NCBI RefSeq assembly: GCF_036884655.1
Contig: NC_088357.1
Location: 45,471,501-45,535,500 of the forward strand
Reading direction: 5' to 3'
DNA from: Musa acuminata AAA Group
Lineage: Eukaryota; Streptophyta; Magnoliopsida; Zingiberales; Musaceae
DNA: 64,000 nt
The notes beneath the pieces are model-generated. The model was not told the origin of the DNA. It ran no database searches and worked only from the letters and a program-made list of their open reading frames with translations. This document shows, piece after piece, positions 63,420 through 64,000 of this stretch; the stretch's first letter is position 1; every line of letters starts with the position of its first letter. The translations under genes and the position numbers were made by a program.

Positions 63420-64000
63420 GAGATAATTTAGCTGAGGCTTGCAACACGATTCCCTGCCACTGCCTGCTGTGTTGCCTGGTAGATAACTTAACAGTGTTTC
63501 CTTATCATTGCGGGCCGAAGATTGAGATAAAGATAGGAAGAATCACACAGTGAAAAGCCATGCCTGAATCAAATCAAGGTTTGAGTGGGTGAAGCAAGCT
63601 AAGCTGATGAACTCTTCTTAACCCTTAGAAGTTAAAGGGTTAACCTTATACATAATCTCATGCTTAAACTTATGCATCGTATTGTCGGAGTCTTAACTAC
63701 TGAGTTCCACAATGTACTCGAACGAAGGTAAAAAGGAAGAAAAAGGACACTGAAAAGGGAGTGTTAACTATTGAGTTCCACATGTACTCGAATGATGGTA
63801 AAAAGAGAAAAAAAAAAAGGACAATGAAAAGGGTTGAGTATAGATAAAGCTTTCATTCCACATTTTCTGCATGGTGATGCTAATTATGAACGAGGAAGGA
63901 GACACAGAAGCATAAGACTGTGGTACCCTCTTGCTAGACTGTCTGGGCTTGAGGACAAACCCACGTGTCCCATTCAAAGAACACACTAGAATTCGAGTTT
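63420..64000. other. Right-hand end, no supported gene
   Basis: The phrase TTAACTACTGAGTTCCAC...GTACTCGAA recurs at about 63693 and 63767 in diverged form, followed each time by GGTAAAAAG and AGGACA words, a local tandem duplication of about 75 bases. Nothing else is recognisable. Confidence 0.5.

Overview
The window is nuclear DNA from a flowering plant. The genes carry many introns with GT-AG borders, several genes have leaders or introns upstream of the ATG, and intergenic DNA is AT-rich with retroelement debris. GC-rich coding exons in some genes (the HSP20-like gene and the SDR pseudogene) and a Ty3/gypsy gag relic point to a monocot. My best guess is a Musa/Ensete-like (Zingiberales) genome, but the sequence alone does not prove it.

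Seven protein-coding genes can be assembled exon by exon with consistent reading phase. They are an HSP20-like chaperone (+, 5776-6261), a PQT3/RBBP6-like E3 ubiquitin ligase with a short C-terminus (-, 9661-12743), a VOC/glyoxalase-fold protein (+, 19369-22232), a cysteine synthase/O-acetylserine (thiol) lyase (+, 23733-27159), 40S ribosomal protein S18 (+, 28642-30958), an HD16/MUT9-like casein kinase 1 family kinase (-, 32201-41986) and a GPI-type GH17 beta-1,3-glucanase with an X8 domain (-, 54028-57038). Two tRNA-Gly(GCC) genes lie at 62475-62545 and 62829-62899. The genes are unrelated housekeeping or regulatory genes and do not form one pathway.

There are two gene relics. One is an intron-containing, frameshifted duplicate of a TATA-binding protein gene (-, 45204 to about 46600). 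The other is a frameshifted short-chain dehydrogenase/reductase copy (-, 48037 to about 48730).

Repeat architecture is the most unusual content. (1) Between 13.6 and 19 kb lies what looks like a decayed tandem copy of the PQT3-like locus. Flanking repeats and several promoter/leader copies, each keeping a TATA box, survive there without any coding exon. (2) A 4.3-kb non-autonomous gypsy-like LTR element (48890-53215, element on the minus strand) keeps only a dead gag. Where pol would be, it has two nested tandem arrays: 30-bp units within a 322-bp higher-order unit, and seven 154-bp units. (3) An AT-rich degenerate tandem array at 61.3-62.9 kb has captured a tRNA-Gly gene and duplicated it.

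Layout: 1-4.7 kb no gene seen; 4.7-6.3 HSP20-like; 9.7-13.2 PQT3-like; 13.6-19.0 repeats; 19.4-22.2 VOC; 23.7-27.2 cysteine synthase; 28.4-31.0 RPS18; 32.2-43.2 kinase; 45.2-47.7 TBP relic; 48.0-53.2 SDR relic and LTR element; 54.0-57.3 glucanase; 57.5-61.3 AT-rich; 61.3-62.9 tRNA array; 62.9-64.0 one doubtful small ORF. I found no wholly new biological system. The strongest leads are the promoter-only duplicate of the PQT3-like locus and the hierarchical arrays inside the gag-only retroelement.
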